Positions 16,643 to 23,981 of a DNA stretch of 64,000 nucleotides are shown here, piece by piece (position 1 is the first letter of the stretch; each line of letters begins with the position of its first letter). The notes beneath the pieces are model-generated. The model was not told the DNA's origin. It did not search any database and saw only the letters and a list, made by a program, of their open reading frames with translations. The stretch spans positions 372,001-436,000 of the forward strand of contig NZ_JBNGOQ010000004.1 of the NCBI RefSeq assembly GCF_050589645.1. Direction: 5' to 3'. Both the position numbers and the translations under genes were made by a program. Source of the stretch: JBNGOQ01 sp050589645 (lineage in GTDB: Bacteria > Bacteroidota > Bacteroidia > Flavobacteriales > Flavobacteriaceae).

Positions 16643-17959
16643 CTAGTATCTATAGTATTCCGGCTTATACGGGCCTTCTACTTTTACACCAATGTATTCT
16701 GCTTGATCTTCCTTAAGCTCCGTAAGTTCGGCGCCCAAACGTGCCAAATGTAGTTTGGCCACTTTCTCATCCAAATGCTTGGGTAGCATATACACCTCAT
16801 TGTTGTATTTGTCGCTATGCTTCCACAGTTCGATTTGTGCCAGGGTCTGGTTCGTAAAGGAATTGCTCATCACAAAGCTGGGATGTCCCGTAGCACAGCC
16901 AAGGTTTACCAAACGGCCTTCGGCCAATATGATGACATCTTTCCCATCCAAGGTGTATTTGTCTACCTGGGGCTTGATTTCATCCTTGGTATCACCGTAG
17001 TTATCGTTTAGCCAGGCCATATCTATCTCATTGTCAAAATGTCCGATGTTACAGACGATTGCCTTGTCCTTTAGCGCCTTAAAATGCTCGCCACGGATGA
17101 TATCCTTGTTTCCTGTGGTGGTAATTACGACATCTGCATGGGAGATTACGGTTTCCAATTTTTTTACCTCGTAACCATCCATACAGGCCTGTAAAGCACA
17201 AATGGGGTCAATTTCCGTAACGGTTACTATGGAACCGGCACCCCTAAAAGAAGCGGCGGTACCTTTGCCCACATCCCCGTACCCGGCCACCACTACCCGC
17301 TTTCCGGCCAACATGGTATCCGTGGCTCGTCGGATAGCGTCTACAGCACTCTCCCGACAGCCATATTTGTTGTCGAATTTGGATTTGGTCACAGAGTCGT
17401 TTACATTGATGGCAGGCATGGGCAAAGTGCCCTTTTGTACACGTTCATATAAACGGTGAACCCCTGTAGTGGTCTCCTCGGACAGGCCTTTGATGCCCGT
17501 AGCAAGCTCCGGGAACTGGTCCAGCACCATATTGGTAAGGTCGCCCCCATCGTCCAGGATCATATTCAATGGCTGGCGGTCTTCGCCAAAAAACAGGGTC
17601 TGTTCAATACACCAATCAAATTCTTCCTCGGTCATCCCCTTCCATGCATAAACCGGAATACCAGTTGCGGCTATAGCTGCTGCGGCATGGTCCTGGGTAG
17701 AAAATATATTGCAGGAACTCCAGGTGACCTCTGCGCCGAGTTCCACCAGGGTTTCGATCAATACTGCTGTCTGAATGGTCATATGGAGACATCCAGCAAT
17801 ACGGGCCCCTTTTAAAGGTTGCTCGTTCTTGTATTCTTCCCTAAGGGACATTAAGCCCGGCATTTCTGCCTCGGCCAATTCAATTTCTTTTCTTCCCCAA
17901 TCCGCAAGGGAAATATCCTTTACCTTATAGGGCACATAAGACACGGTTTTGGTACTCAT
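16643..17959 (-). CDS. ahcY: Adenosylhomocysteinase
   Basis: 438 residues from the start at 17959 (MSTKTVSYVPYK), consistent with the promoter at 18009-18037. SAH hydrolase converts S-adenosylhomocysteine to homocysteine and adenosine, removing the product inhibitor of methyltransferases. Visible motifs are the NAD-binding VVVAGYGDVGKG, the active-site CNIGHFDNEIDM and the C-terminal dimer tail ending PYKPEYYRY, whose basic and aromatic residues contact NAD of the neighbouring subunit. It is divergent from the phosphopantetheinyl transferase gene, a neighbour seen in other flavobacteria. Confidence 0.98.
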   Translation of the reverse strand: MSTKTVSYVPYKVKDISLADWGRKEIELAEAEMPGLMSLREEYKNEQPLKGARIAGCLHMTIQTAVLIETLVELGAEVTWSSCNIFSTQDHAAAAIAATGIPVYAWKGMTEEEFDWCIEQTLFFGEDRQPLNMILDDGGDLTNMVLDQFPELATGIKGLSEETTTGVHRLYERVQKGTLPMPAINVNDSVTKSKFDNKYGCRESAVDAIRRATDTMLAGKRVVVAGYGDVGKGTAASFRGAGSIVTVTEIDPICALQACMDGYEVKKLETVISHADVVITTTGNKDIIRGEHFKALKDKAIVCNIGHFDNEIDMAWLNDNYGDTKDEIKPQVDKYTLDGKDVIILAEGRLVNLGCATGHPSFVMSNSFTNQTLAQIELWKHSDKYNNEVYMLPKHLDEKVAKLHLARLGAELTELKEDQAEYIGVKVEGPYKPEYYRY

Positions 17960-18008
17960 ATCCTTTTTTATTTTTACTTTAGCCAGACGGCTATATTTAT
18001 AGCGAATA

Positions 18009-18037
18009 CAAAGGTAGTGATTACTTAAATAAAGCAA
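18009..18037 (-). promoter_or_regulatory. Promoter of ahcY
   Basis: Minus-strand TTG (18035-18037) and TACCTTTG (18009-18016) are 18 bases apart. The -33 overlaps the start codon of the divergent phosphopantetheinyl transferase gene. A short TAGCC/GGCTA hairpin lies in the leader; I do not see a SAH or SAM riboswitch. Confidence 0.75.
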
Positions 18038-18672
18038 TGCCTCTTTACAAAACTATAACGGTAAACCCCTCCATAAAGGTTTATATCTGGAAGATCGAGG
18101 AGTCAGAATCCGAGCTTTCCAAGGGTATCGAATTGACCAAAAATTGCCAGGAGCGTATGTTGGGAATGAAATCCGAACTGCATCGAAGGGGTTTTTTGAG
18201 TATTCGCCATTTAATGGCTCAAGCGGGTTACGAGGACTGCGATCTGTACTACGACGAAGCAGGAAAACCCCATTTAAGGGACAACAGGCACATCTCCATT
18301 ACCCATTCGCACCAGTTTACGGGGATTATCGTGGGGGCCATGGACGAGGTGGGTATTGACATTGAAAAGAAGCGGGACAAGATTTTACGGATTGCCCACA
18401 AATTTACACCTTTGGAAGAGTACCGTACTTTGGCCAATACGGAAGCCATAATTCGCAAACTTACCGTTGTATGGGGCGCCAAGGAATCGCTTTACAAGAT
18501 TTATGCCACCCATGGACTTAGTTTTTTGCATCATATCCATATTGAGGACTTTTCCCTTTCAGATGCAGTGACCACAGGGGAAATTTTGTACCATGGCAAT
18601 ACGTCCACCTATCAAATTTCTTTTTTGGAATTTGAAGGATTTGCTTGTGTTTATGCTGTAATGGATGATTAG
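18037..18672 (+). CDS. 4'-phosphopantetheinyl transferase superfamily protein
   Basis: 211 residues. The conserved Mg-binding motif GIDIEKKRDKI and the WGAKESLYK motif identify a Sfp-type transferase, which moves the phosphopantetheine arm from CoA to a serine of a carrier protein. It is close to the usual Sfp/Gsp length. The carrier substrate is not in this window; there is no PKS or NRPS nearby, so it may serve fatty-acid or lipid carrier proteins. It starts immediately beside the ahcY promoter. Confidence 0.92.
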   Translation: MPLYKTITVNPSIKVYIWKIEESESELSKGIELTKNCQERMLGMKSELHRRGFLSIRHLMAQAGYEDCDLYYDEAGKPHLRDNRHISITHSHQFTGIIVGAMDEVGIDIEKKRDKILRIAHKFTPLEEYRTLANTEAIIRKLTVVWGAKESLYKIYATHGLSFLHHIHIEDFSLSDAVTTGEILYHGNTSTYQISFLEFEGFACVYAVMDD

Positions 18673-18749
18673 CTGCTTTTGATCCATAGCGGAAACTAGA
18701 TACTTTGAACCCAAAACTTTGAATCTGAAACCTTGAACCAACATCCAAA

Positions 18750-19010
18750 ATGAACATATCTGTTGAGCTAACCCTTACCCCCTTGCAGGACAATTTTGAG
18801 GAACCCATTGTCCATTTTATCCAAAAACTCCGTAAATCGGGCCTTACCGTACTGGAAAACCCTTTGAGCACTCAAGTATATGGAGAATACGACCAGGTAA
18901 TGAATGTCTTGAATTCAGAAATTAAAGAAGTGTTGGAAGCCATGGAACGGGGTCTCTTATACATGAAAATAGTCAAATCGGACCGAAGCGATTATGAGCC
19001 ACATTTTTGA
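18750..19010 (+). CDS. Thiamine-binding (YkoF/MTH1187-like) small protein
   Basis: 86 residues. The pattern MNISVELTLTPLQDN, PIVHFIQKLRKSGL, NPLSTQVYGEYDQVMNVL and YMKIVKSDRS matches the small ferredoxin-like thiamine-binding proteins related to YkoF and MTH1187. It overlaps the downstream pnuC/pnuT-like gene by 17 bases, so the three genes pnuT, NadR-like kinase and this one form a tight operon. The best inference is a cytoplasmic thiamine or HMP binder that helps salvage. Confidence 0.82.
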   Translation: MNISVELTLTPLQDNFEEPIVHFIQKLRKSGLTVLENPLSTQVYGEYDQVMNVLNSEIKEVLEAMERGLLYMKIVKSDRSDYEPHF

Positions 19011-19632
19011 TTGGATTTTTTCGCAATACCAGGATACCCCGACCCATTTGATTGTCTTGGAAATGATCGGGGTCCTATTCGGATTTTTGAGCGTATGGTA
19101 CTCCAAAAGGGAAAATATACTGGTCTTTCCAACAGGGATCATAAGCACCGGGATCTTTGTGTATATTCTATTGGTTTTTGGCCTTTTGGGCGATATGTTG
19201 ATCAACGCCTACTACTTTGTGATGAGTATTTTCGGCTGGTACATATGGACCCGGAAAATAGATGAAACCCATTTTATACCCATCACCCGGACCAACACCA
19301 AGGAAAAAAAGTGGTCGGTCTTTTTGTTTGTGACCACCGTTGCCTTCGTTTGTGGTGTTTATTTGATCTTTGATAAGTTCGAAAGCTGGACCGCGTATGT
19401 GGATACCCTTACAACGGCAATTTTCTTTGTGGGGATGTGGCTTATGGCCAGGAAAAAACTCGAGAATTGGGTATATTGGATTATTGGCGATGTGATATCC
19501 GTGCCCCTGTATTTGTACAAAGGTCTTATCTTTACCTCGCTTCAATATCTGTTGTTCACCGTTATCGCCATATTAGGATACTACGCATGGAGGAAAAGTT
19601 TAAACAAGAGCCCTCAGACCTTGTTAAAGTAG
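18994..19632 (+). CDS. PnuC-family vitamin transporter, probably PnuT-type thiamine permease
   Basis: 212 residues, with about seven hydrophobic helices and the PnuC signature LGDMLINAYYFVMSIFGWYIW near residue 66. PnuC proteins facilitate uptake of unphosphorylated nicotinamide riboside, riboflavin or thiamine, which are trapped by a kinase. The neighbours, a YkoF-like binder and a NadR-like P-loop kinase, and the TPP-riboswitch receptor locus 7 kb downstream favour thiamine (PnuT). Substrate specificity is inference; nicotinamide riboside remains possible. It overlaps the kinase gene by 46 bases. Confidence 0.85.
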   Translation: MSHIFDWIFSQYQDTPTHLIVLEMIGVLFGFLSVWYSKRENILVFPTGIISTGIFVYILLVFGLLGDMLINAYYFVMSIFGWYIWTRKIDETHFIPITRTNTKEKKWSVFLFVTTVAFVCGVYLIFDKFESWTAYVDTLTTAIFFVGMWLMARKKLENWVYWIIGDVISVPLYLYKGLIFTSLQYLLFTVIAILGYYAWRKSLNKSPQTLLK

Positions 19633-20147
19633 TGCTTTTTGGTCCGGAGTCTACCGGTAAAACTACCTTGTCCAAGCAATTGGCAGCACACTACGGCACG
19701 CTCTGGGTACCTGAATACGCCAGGGAATATCTCCAAAACAAATGGGACAGGGAGCAAAAAACATGTGAACCTCATGATTTATTGCCCATAGCAGAAGGTC
19801 AGATGCGGTCCGAAAATGAACTGGCCAAAAAGGCCAAGGACTTGCTCATTTGCGATACCGATCTTTTGGAGACCAAAGTATATTCCGAGGCCTATTATGT
19901 AGGAAACTGTGATCCGGTACTGGAAAAATACGCCTTGGAGAACACCTATGATCTTTACTTCCTCACCTACATCGATATACCATGGATAAAGGACGATCTC
20001 CGTGACAAGCCGGATGAACGCCAACGCATGTTTGCTTATTTCAAGGATACTTTAGAGAAATATAACAGGAATTTTGTTATTTTGAAGGGAGATAGGTCCC
20101 TCCGCTTACAAACAGCCATCCAGGCAATTAACAAACTGCTTAAATAA
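19587..20147 (+). CDS. NadR-like P-loop kinase (AAA_28), candidate vitamin kinase
   Basis: The start at ATG 19587 (MEEKFKQEPSDL) is chosen; an upstream frame to 19437 lies inside pnuT. About 186 residues: Walker A GPESTGKTTL near residue 20, followed by VPEYAREYLQNK and the CDTDLLETKVYSE segment, all typical of the kinase half of NadR and related ATPases. Partnering with PnuT suggests it phosphorylates the imported vitamin and traps it, as NadR-type kinases do for nicotinamide riboside. Thiamine kinase or pyrophosphokinase activity is inference from context. Confidence 0.85.
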   Translation: MEEKFKQEPSDLVKVVLFGPESTGKTTLSKQLAAHYGTLWVPEYAREYLQNKWDREQKTCEPHDLLPIAEGQMRSENELAKKAKDLLICDTDLLETKVYSEAYYVGNCDPVLEKYALENTYDLYFLTYIDIPWIKDDLRDKPDERQRMFAYFKDTLEKYNRNFVILKGDRSLRLQTAIQAINKLLK

Positions 20148-21688
20148 TGAATAATCTTTCGGAATACGATTTAGGACAACTGGTAAAAAAGGGAGTACCG
20201 GAAAGGAAAGTTTTAGATCAAATAGAAACGTTTAAAGAGGGCATTCCGTTCGTTGACCTGGAAAAGGCCGCCACGGTTTCCGATGGTATTTTGAAATTTT
20301 CCGAGGAGGAGGAAAAACAATTGATAGCGGAATATGACAAACAGGGCAAAACCCGGTCGCTATTAAAATTTGTACCGGCTTCCGGGGCAGCGTCCAGAAT
20401 GTTCAAAGCCTTGTTTCATTTTTTGAAAACCTATGACTTTGAAAAGGAAGGTTTTGATGCCTATTTGGAGCGAACCAAGGACCTAGAGGTCAAAGGTTTT
20501 TTTGATGGTCTGGAGAAATTTCCGTTTTACAGGGAGGTGCAAGCCAGAATTGCAAATAAAGCCCTGTCCGAGGATCACGGGAAATTTTTGTTCGTCAGGG
20601 AGATGTTATTGGAAGACGGACTTAACTTCGGGGACCACCCAAAAGGGTTGTTGCCCTTTCACGATTACGGGGATTATCGCGTTACACCTTTTGAGGAACA
20701 TCTAAAGGAAGCCGCACTATATGCCCGAACCGATCAGGGTGCCAAACTGCATTTTACCATCTCCGAACAGCACAGCGCCCTATTTAAATTACAATTCGAA
20801 TCGATCAGGGAACGGGTGGTGGCAGCCATGGGCGCCGAATTTGATATTAGCTACTCCTTTCAGAAGTCCTCTACGGATACCATAGCGGTAACGCTTGAAA
20901 ACGAACCTTTCAGAAACCCGGATGGTTCCCTTTTGTTTAGGCCCGGAGGCCATGGTGCGCTAATAGAGAATCTTAATGAGCAGGATGCGGATATCATATT
21001 CATTAAAAATATTGACAATGTTGTAGTGCCCCAATTTGCCAATGCGATGGCCGATAGCAAAAAAGTATTGGGCGGACTCTTGCTCAGGATACAGAGCAGG
21101 GCCTTTGAATATGCCAAAATGCTAGACCTTAGGGACATTACCGCAGAGGAGCTCCAGGGCGCAAAACGTTTTTTGGAAGAAGAACTTAACGCAAGATTTT
21201 CGGAGCGTTTCTCAAGTTTTAGCATCGCTGAACAGATAGAGGTACTAAAGGACAAGATCAACAGGCCCATACGTGTTTGCGGCATGGTCAAAAATGAAGG
21301 AGAGCCAGGAGGCGGACCGTTTTGGACAAAGGACAGGAGCGATCATGTTTCCCTTCAGATCATAGAATCGGCACAGGTGGATATGTCCAATGCGGAACAA
21401 GTGGATATTTTTAAGAACTCAACACATTTTAATCCTGTGGATCTGGTGTGTGGGATAAAAAGTTATGAGGGGAAGAAGTATAATTTGCTCAATTTTGTTG
21501 ATTTCAAACAAGGCTTCATTACCCAGAAGACCAAAGAGGGAAAAAACCTCAAAGCGCTGGAACTTCCCGGCCTTTGGAACGGTGCCATGGCACACTGGAA
21601 TACAATTTTTGTAGAGGTCCCACTGATTACATTCAATCCTGTAAAGACGGTAAACGACCTCTTAAAACCAGCGCACCAAGTTAAATAG
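20147..21688 (+). CDS. DUF4301 family protein
   Basis: 513 residues, starting in the TAATG that closes the kinase gene. It matches DUF4301, a Bacteroidota family of unknown function. Visible conserved stretches are PASGAASRMFKALFHFL near residue 76, HFTISEQHSALFK near residue 205 and RPGGHGALIENLNEQDAD near residue 266, an arrangement reminiscent of nucleotidyl-transferase-like sugar/vitamin enzymes (the PASG and RPGGHGAL motifs). No catalytic role is proven. Translational coupling to pnuT and the kinase suggests a place in the same pathway. Confidence 0.88.
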   Translation: MNNLSEYDLGQLVKKGVPERKVLDQIETFKEGIPFVDLEKAATVSDGILKFSEEEEKQLIAEYDKQGKTRSLLKFVPASGAASRMFKALFHFLKTYDFEKEGFDAYLERTKDLEVKGFFDGLEKFPFYREVQARIANKALSEDHGKFLFVREMLLEDGLNFGDHPKGLLPFHDYGDYRVTPFEEHLKEAALYARTDQGAKLHFTISEQHSALFKLQFESIRERVVAAMGAEFDISYSFQKSSTDTIAVTLENEPFRNPDGSLLFRPGGHGALIENLNEQDADIIFIKNIDNVVVPQFANAMADSKKVLGGLLLRIQSRAFEYAKMLDLRDITAEELQGAKRFLEEELNARFSERFSSFSIAEQIEVLKDKINRPIRVCGMVKNEGEPGGGPFWTKDRSDHVSLQIIESAQVDMSNAEQVDIFKNSTHFNPVDLVCGIKSYEGKKYNLLNFVDFKQGFITQKTKEGKNLKALELPGLWNGAMAHWNTIFVEVPLITFNPVKTVNDLLKPAHQVK

Positions 21689-21787
21689 TCTGCCTCCATG
21701 TTAAAGAGGTGTGTAAATCTTATACATATCCAGATATAATTACACAGCTTTATACAAAACAAGGGCAAACTAAAATTCTGTAAACTT

Positions 21788-21800
21788 CTGATTATCAATA
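21788..21800. repeat. Left arm of 13-bp inverted repeat
   Basis: CTGATTATCAATA, the exact reverse complement of 22078-22090. No target-site duplication is visible outside the arms. Confidence 0.8.
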
Positions 21801-21938
21801 AATTAGTTATTTTTTGGATTATGGCACTGTTTTTCGTATTTATCCCTGGATTCATGCGGGACTTTTATTTATGCCTCACAGGACCTGCATGAAATCCAAT
21901 TTTATATAGAGTTAGTTTTTGGTTAGTTTGGTTTTAAG

Positions 21939-21975
21939 AAGCCCCGATGGAAAGAAACCCTCGGGGCTTTTTTTA
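21939..21975 (+). terminator. Orphan intrinsic terminator in intergenic DNA
   Basis: Arms AAGCCCCGA (21939-21947) and TCGGGGCTT (21961-21969) followed by a T-run. It lies 250 bases beyond the DUF4301 stop and may end a small RNA or a long 3' UTR. Confidence 0.8.
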
Positions 21976-22077
21976 TGGTGCGAAGGGAAGAAGGTGAAAA
22001 GTGTGTAAAATGTATACGCTTTCAAAAAGGAATACACATAATTATACAACTACAATTTTCATTGATTTCTATTAAAT

Positions 22078-22090
22078 TATTGATAATCAG
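22078..22090. repeat. Right arm of 13-bp inverted repeat
   Basis: TATTGATAATCAG, exact reverse complement of 21788-21800. It sits about 100 bases upstream of the PepSY-like small-protein gene. Confidence 0.8.
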
Positions 22091-22187
22091 CTATATAAAA
22101 CAATAAAGTGCCCAAATAGGCAATTGGTATCATTTTTTCAAGGGTATGGACAAGTTTAATTATTAAATAAAATAAAAGATAAAGATC

Positions 22188-22484
22188 ATGAAAAAATTAT
22201 TTTTTGCAGCCGCATTTGCCCTAGTAGGATTAACCGCATTTGCCCAAGATGAGGCGCAGGCCGATGCTACCGAAGTGGTGGTGGCCCAAGACGATTATAC
22301 AGAAATCGCTGCCAGTGAATTGCCCGAAGCAGTAACCGCTGCTGTAGCCAAGAATTACCCTACGGCTACCATCAATAAGGCGTATATCAATGAAGCCAAG
22401 CAGTACAAATTGGAAGTGTCCTTGGAAGACGGGACAACAGGAACATTGTTTGCCGATGCGGAGGGTAACTGGATCGATCAATAA
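22188..22484 (+). CDS. Secreted PepSY-like small protein
   Basis: 98 residues, with a signal peptide of about 20 residues (MKKLFFAAAFALVGLTAFAQ). The mature part, SELPEAVTAAVAKNYPTATINKAYI and YKLEVSLEDGTTGTLFADAEGNWI, has the PepSY-like or beta-lactamase-inhibitor-like fold pattern common in Bacteroidota periplasmic proteins (PF11396 type). It probably binds a protein or polymer in the periplasm; no enzymatic residue is evident. It ends with its own terminator at 22527-22560 and precedes a sigma-54 response regulator. Confidence 0.85.
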   Translation: MKKLFFAAAFALVGLTAFAQDEAQADATEVVVAQDDYTEIAASELPEAVTAAVAKNYPTATINKAYINEAKQYKLEVSLEDGTTGTLFADAEGNWIDQ

Positions 22485-22526
22485 TTTAACTTGAGTTATT
22501 TGTTTTGTATCAAGTTGGTTTGGTTA

Positions 22527-22560
22527 GAAAGGGATCATTTAGTTGGTCCCTTTCTTTTTT
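22527..22560 (+). terminator. Terminator of the PepSY-like gene
   Basis: Arms GAAAGGGATCA (22527-22537) and TGGTCCCTTTC (22544-22554) with one G-T pair, a 6-base loop and a T-tract. Confidence 0.85.
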
Positions 22561-22603
22561 GTCATTATTTTAAGAATTGTTGCGGCCTTCCCTAGGTATT
22601 TTT

Positions 22604-22627
22604 ACGTACATACCTATATAAGTACGT
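22604..22627. promoter_or_regulatory. Palindrome upstream of sigma-54 response regulator
   Basis: ACGTAC (22604-22609) and GTACGT (22622-22627) form an inverted repeat with a 12-base AT-rich centre, ending 8 bases before the ATG. It is a candidate operator; no match to a known site. Confidence 0.4.
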
Positions 22628-22634
22628 TTTTGAT

Positions 22635-23981
22635 ATGCCCAAAATCTTGATTATTGAGGATGACGCCGCCTTTTGTCAAATGCTGCAAAAGTTTTTGACC
22701 AAAAAAGGATATGAGGTACAGACCAGCTTTACCGCATCGGATGCCAAAACCAAGTTCGGCCGTGAGGAGTTCCATTTGGTACTTACCGATTTAAGGCTCC
22801 CCAACTACGACGGAATTCAGTTATTGTCTGAAATTAAAAAATTAACACCGAGAACCCCGGTAATCGTAATGACCGGATATGCGGAGGTAGGGACCGCCGT
22901 AAGGGCCATGAAAAAGGGGGCTCACGATTATATCTCCAAACCCTTTACCCCAGACGAAATGGTCATGGTTATCGCAGCTGCCTTGAAGGATGGCACTGCC
23001 ACCTTGGACACGCCATCCAAGCCTACCAAGAAGAACCGTGATGGTGTTCAACAAAATAAGACCGTTTCAGGAACCGGGGACGCTTCCAAAAAGCTCAACG
23101 ATTATGTAAAGTTGGTGGCACCGACAGATATGTCCGTCCTTATTTCCGGGGAGAGCGGTACGGGAAAAGAGGTAACGGCAAGGGCAATACATGAATACAG
23201 TAAAAGAAAGGACTTTACTTTTGTAGCAGTAGATTGCGGGGCTATTCCCAAGGAAATTGCCACCAGCGAGTTCTTTGGACATATCAAGGGGAGCTTTACC
23301 GGTGCAGTGGAAGATAAAATAGGTCATTTTGAAGCGGCCAACGAGGGCACCTTATTTCTAGATGAAATCGGTAACCTTTCCTATGAAAATCAGATGCAAC
23401 TGCTACGGGCATTGCAGGAACGAAAGATAAAAAAGTTGGGAAGTACCCAAGAAATTGAGGTAGACCTGCGTATTATTACCGCAACTAATGAAGATCTGGC
23501 CGCGGCAGTAGAAAGAGGCACTTTTAGGGAAGACCTGTACCATAGGCTCAACGAGTTTTCCATTGAGATACCCTCCCTGGCAGACCGGTACGAAGACTTG
23601 GTGTTGTTTGCCGATTATTTTTTACAGCGCGCCAATGAAACCCTCAATAAGAATGTAGTAGGCTTTACCGAGGAGGTCCTGGAAATTTTTGAACGCTATT
23701 CCTGGCCAGGAAACCTAAGAGAGCTGCAAAATGTTATAAAACGCGCCGTATTACTGACTACAACGGATTATGTGGAGCGCGCTGCCCTGGCCAAGGAGCT
23801 AGTCCAAGGCTCAGGAAAGGATGTGCTTGTGGAGAACTTTTCCAAAGAGCATTATGAAAAGGACCAAATTATTAAAGCTTTGAAACGGGCCAATTTCAAC
23901 AAGTCAAAGGCCGCAAAATTGCTACAGGTAACCCGAAAGACCCTTTACAATAAAATTAACCACTATAACTTGGACTTTTAG
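22635..23981 (+). CDS. Sigma-54-dependent response regulator (NtrC family)
   Basis: 448 residues. The receiver domain covers 1-115 with phospho-acceptor Asp52. The AAA+ core runs from about 145 to 380 with Walker A GESGTGKE at 172-179, the sigma-54 contact loop as GSFTGA at 219-224, and ATNEDLAAAVERGTFREDLYHRLN. The C-terminus is a Fis-type HTH (NFNKSKAAKLLQVTRKTLYNKIN). It therefore activates sigma-54 promoters after phosphorylation. It converges with, and overlaps by 26 bases, the hybrid histidine kinase on the other strand, the likely partner. Confidence 0.95.
   Translation: MPKILIIEDDAAFCQMLQKFLTKKGYEVQTSFTASDAKTKFGREEFHLVLTDLRLPNYDGIQLLSEIKKLTPRTPVIVMTGYAEVGTAVRAMKKGAHDYISKPFTPDEMVMVIAAALKDGTATLDTPSKPTKKNRDGVQQNKTVSGTGDASKKLNDYVKLVAPTDMSVLISGESGTGKEVTARAIHEYSKRKDFTFVAVDCGAIPKEIATSEFFGHIKGSFTGAVEDKIGHFEAANEGTLFLDEIGNLSYENQMQLLRALQERKIKKLGSTQEIEVDLRIITATNEDLAAAVERGTFREDLYHRLNEFSIEIPSLADRYEDLVLFADYFLQRANETLNKNVVGFTEEVLEIFERYSWPGNLRELQNVIKRAVLLTTTDYVERAALAKELVQGSGKDVLVENFSKEHYEKDQIIKALKRANFNKSKAAKLLQVTRKTLYNKINHYNLDF

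Larger units (their letters stand above)
21689..22187. other. Intergenic region with 13-bp inverted repeat and orphan terminator
   Basis: No protein-coding potential was found in about 500 bases. A perfect 13-bp inverted repeat, CTGATTATCAATA (21788-21800) and TATTGATAATCAG (22078-22090), brackets about 277 bases. Within it is an intrinsic terminator (21939-21975) that is about 250 bases from the preceding DUF4301 stop. Two imperfect stretches beginning GTGTGTAAA lie near 21708 and 22002. A small RNA, a cis-regulatory leader or a relic of a mobile element are possible. Confidence 0.6.

Noticed and set aside
17978..18000. SAH-type riboswitch in the ahcY leader
   Set aside because: Only a 5-bp hairpin is visible; the conserved SAH or SAM riboswitch cores are absent.
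21788..22090. Insertion element bounded by the 13-bp inverted repeat
   Set aside because: No transposase frame and no target-site duplication; recorded instead as an open observation.
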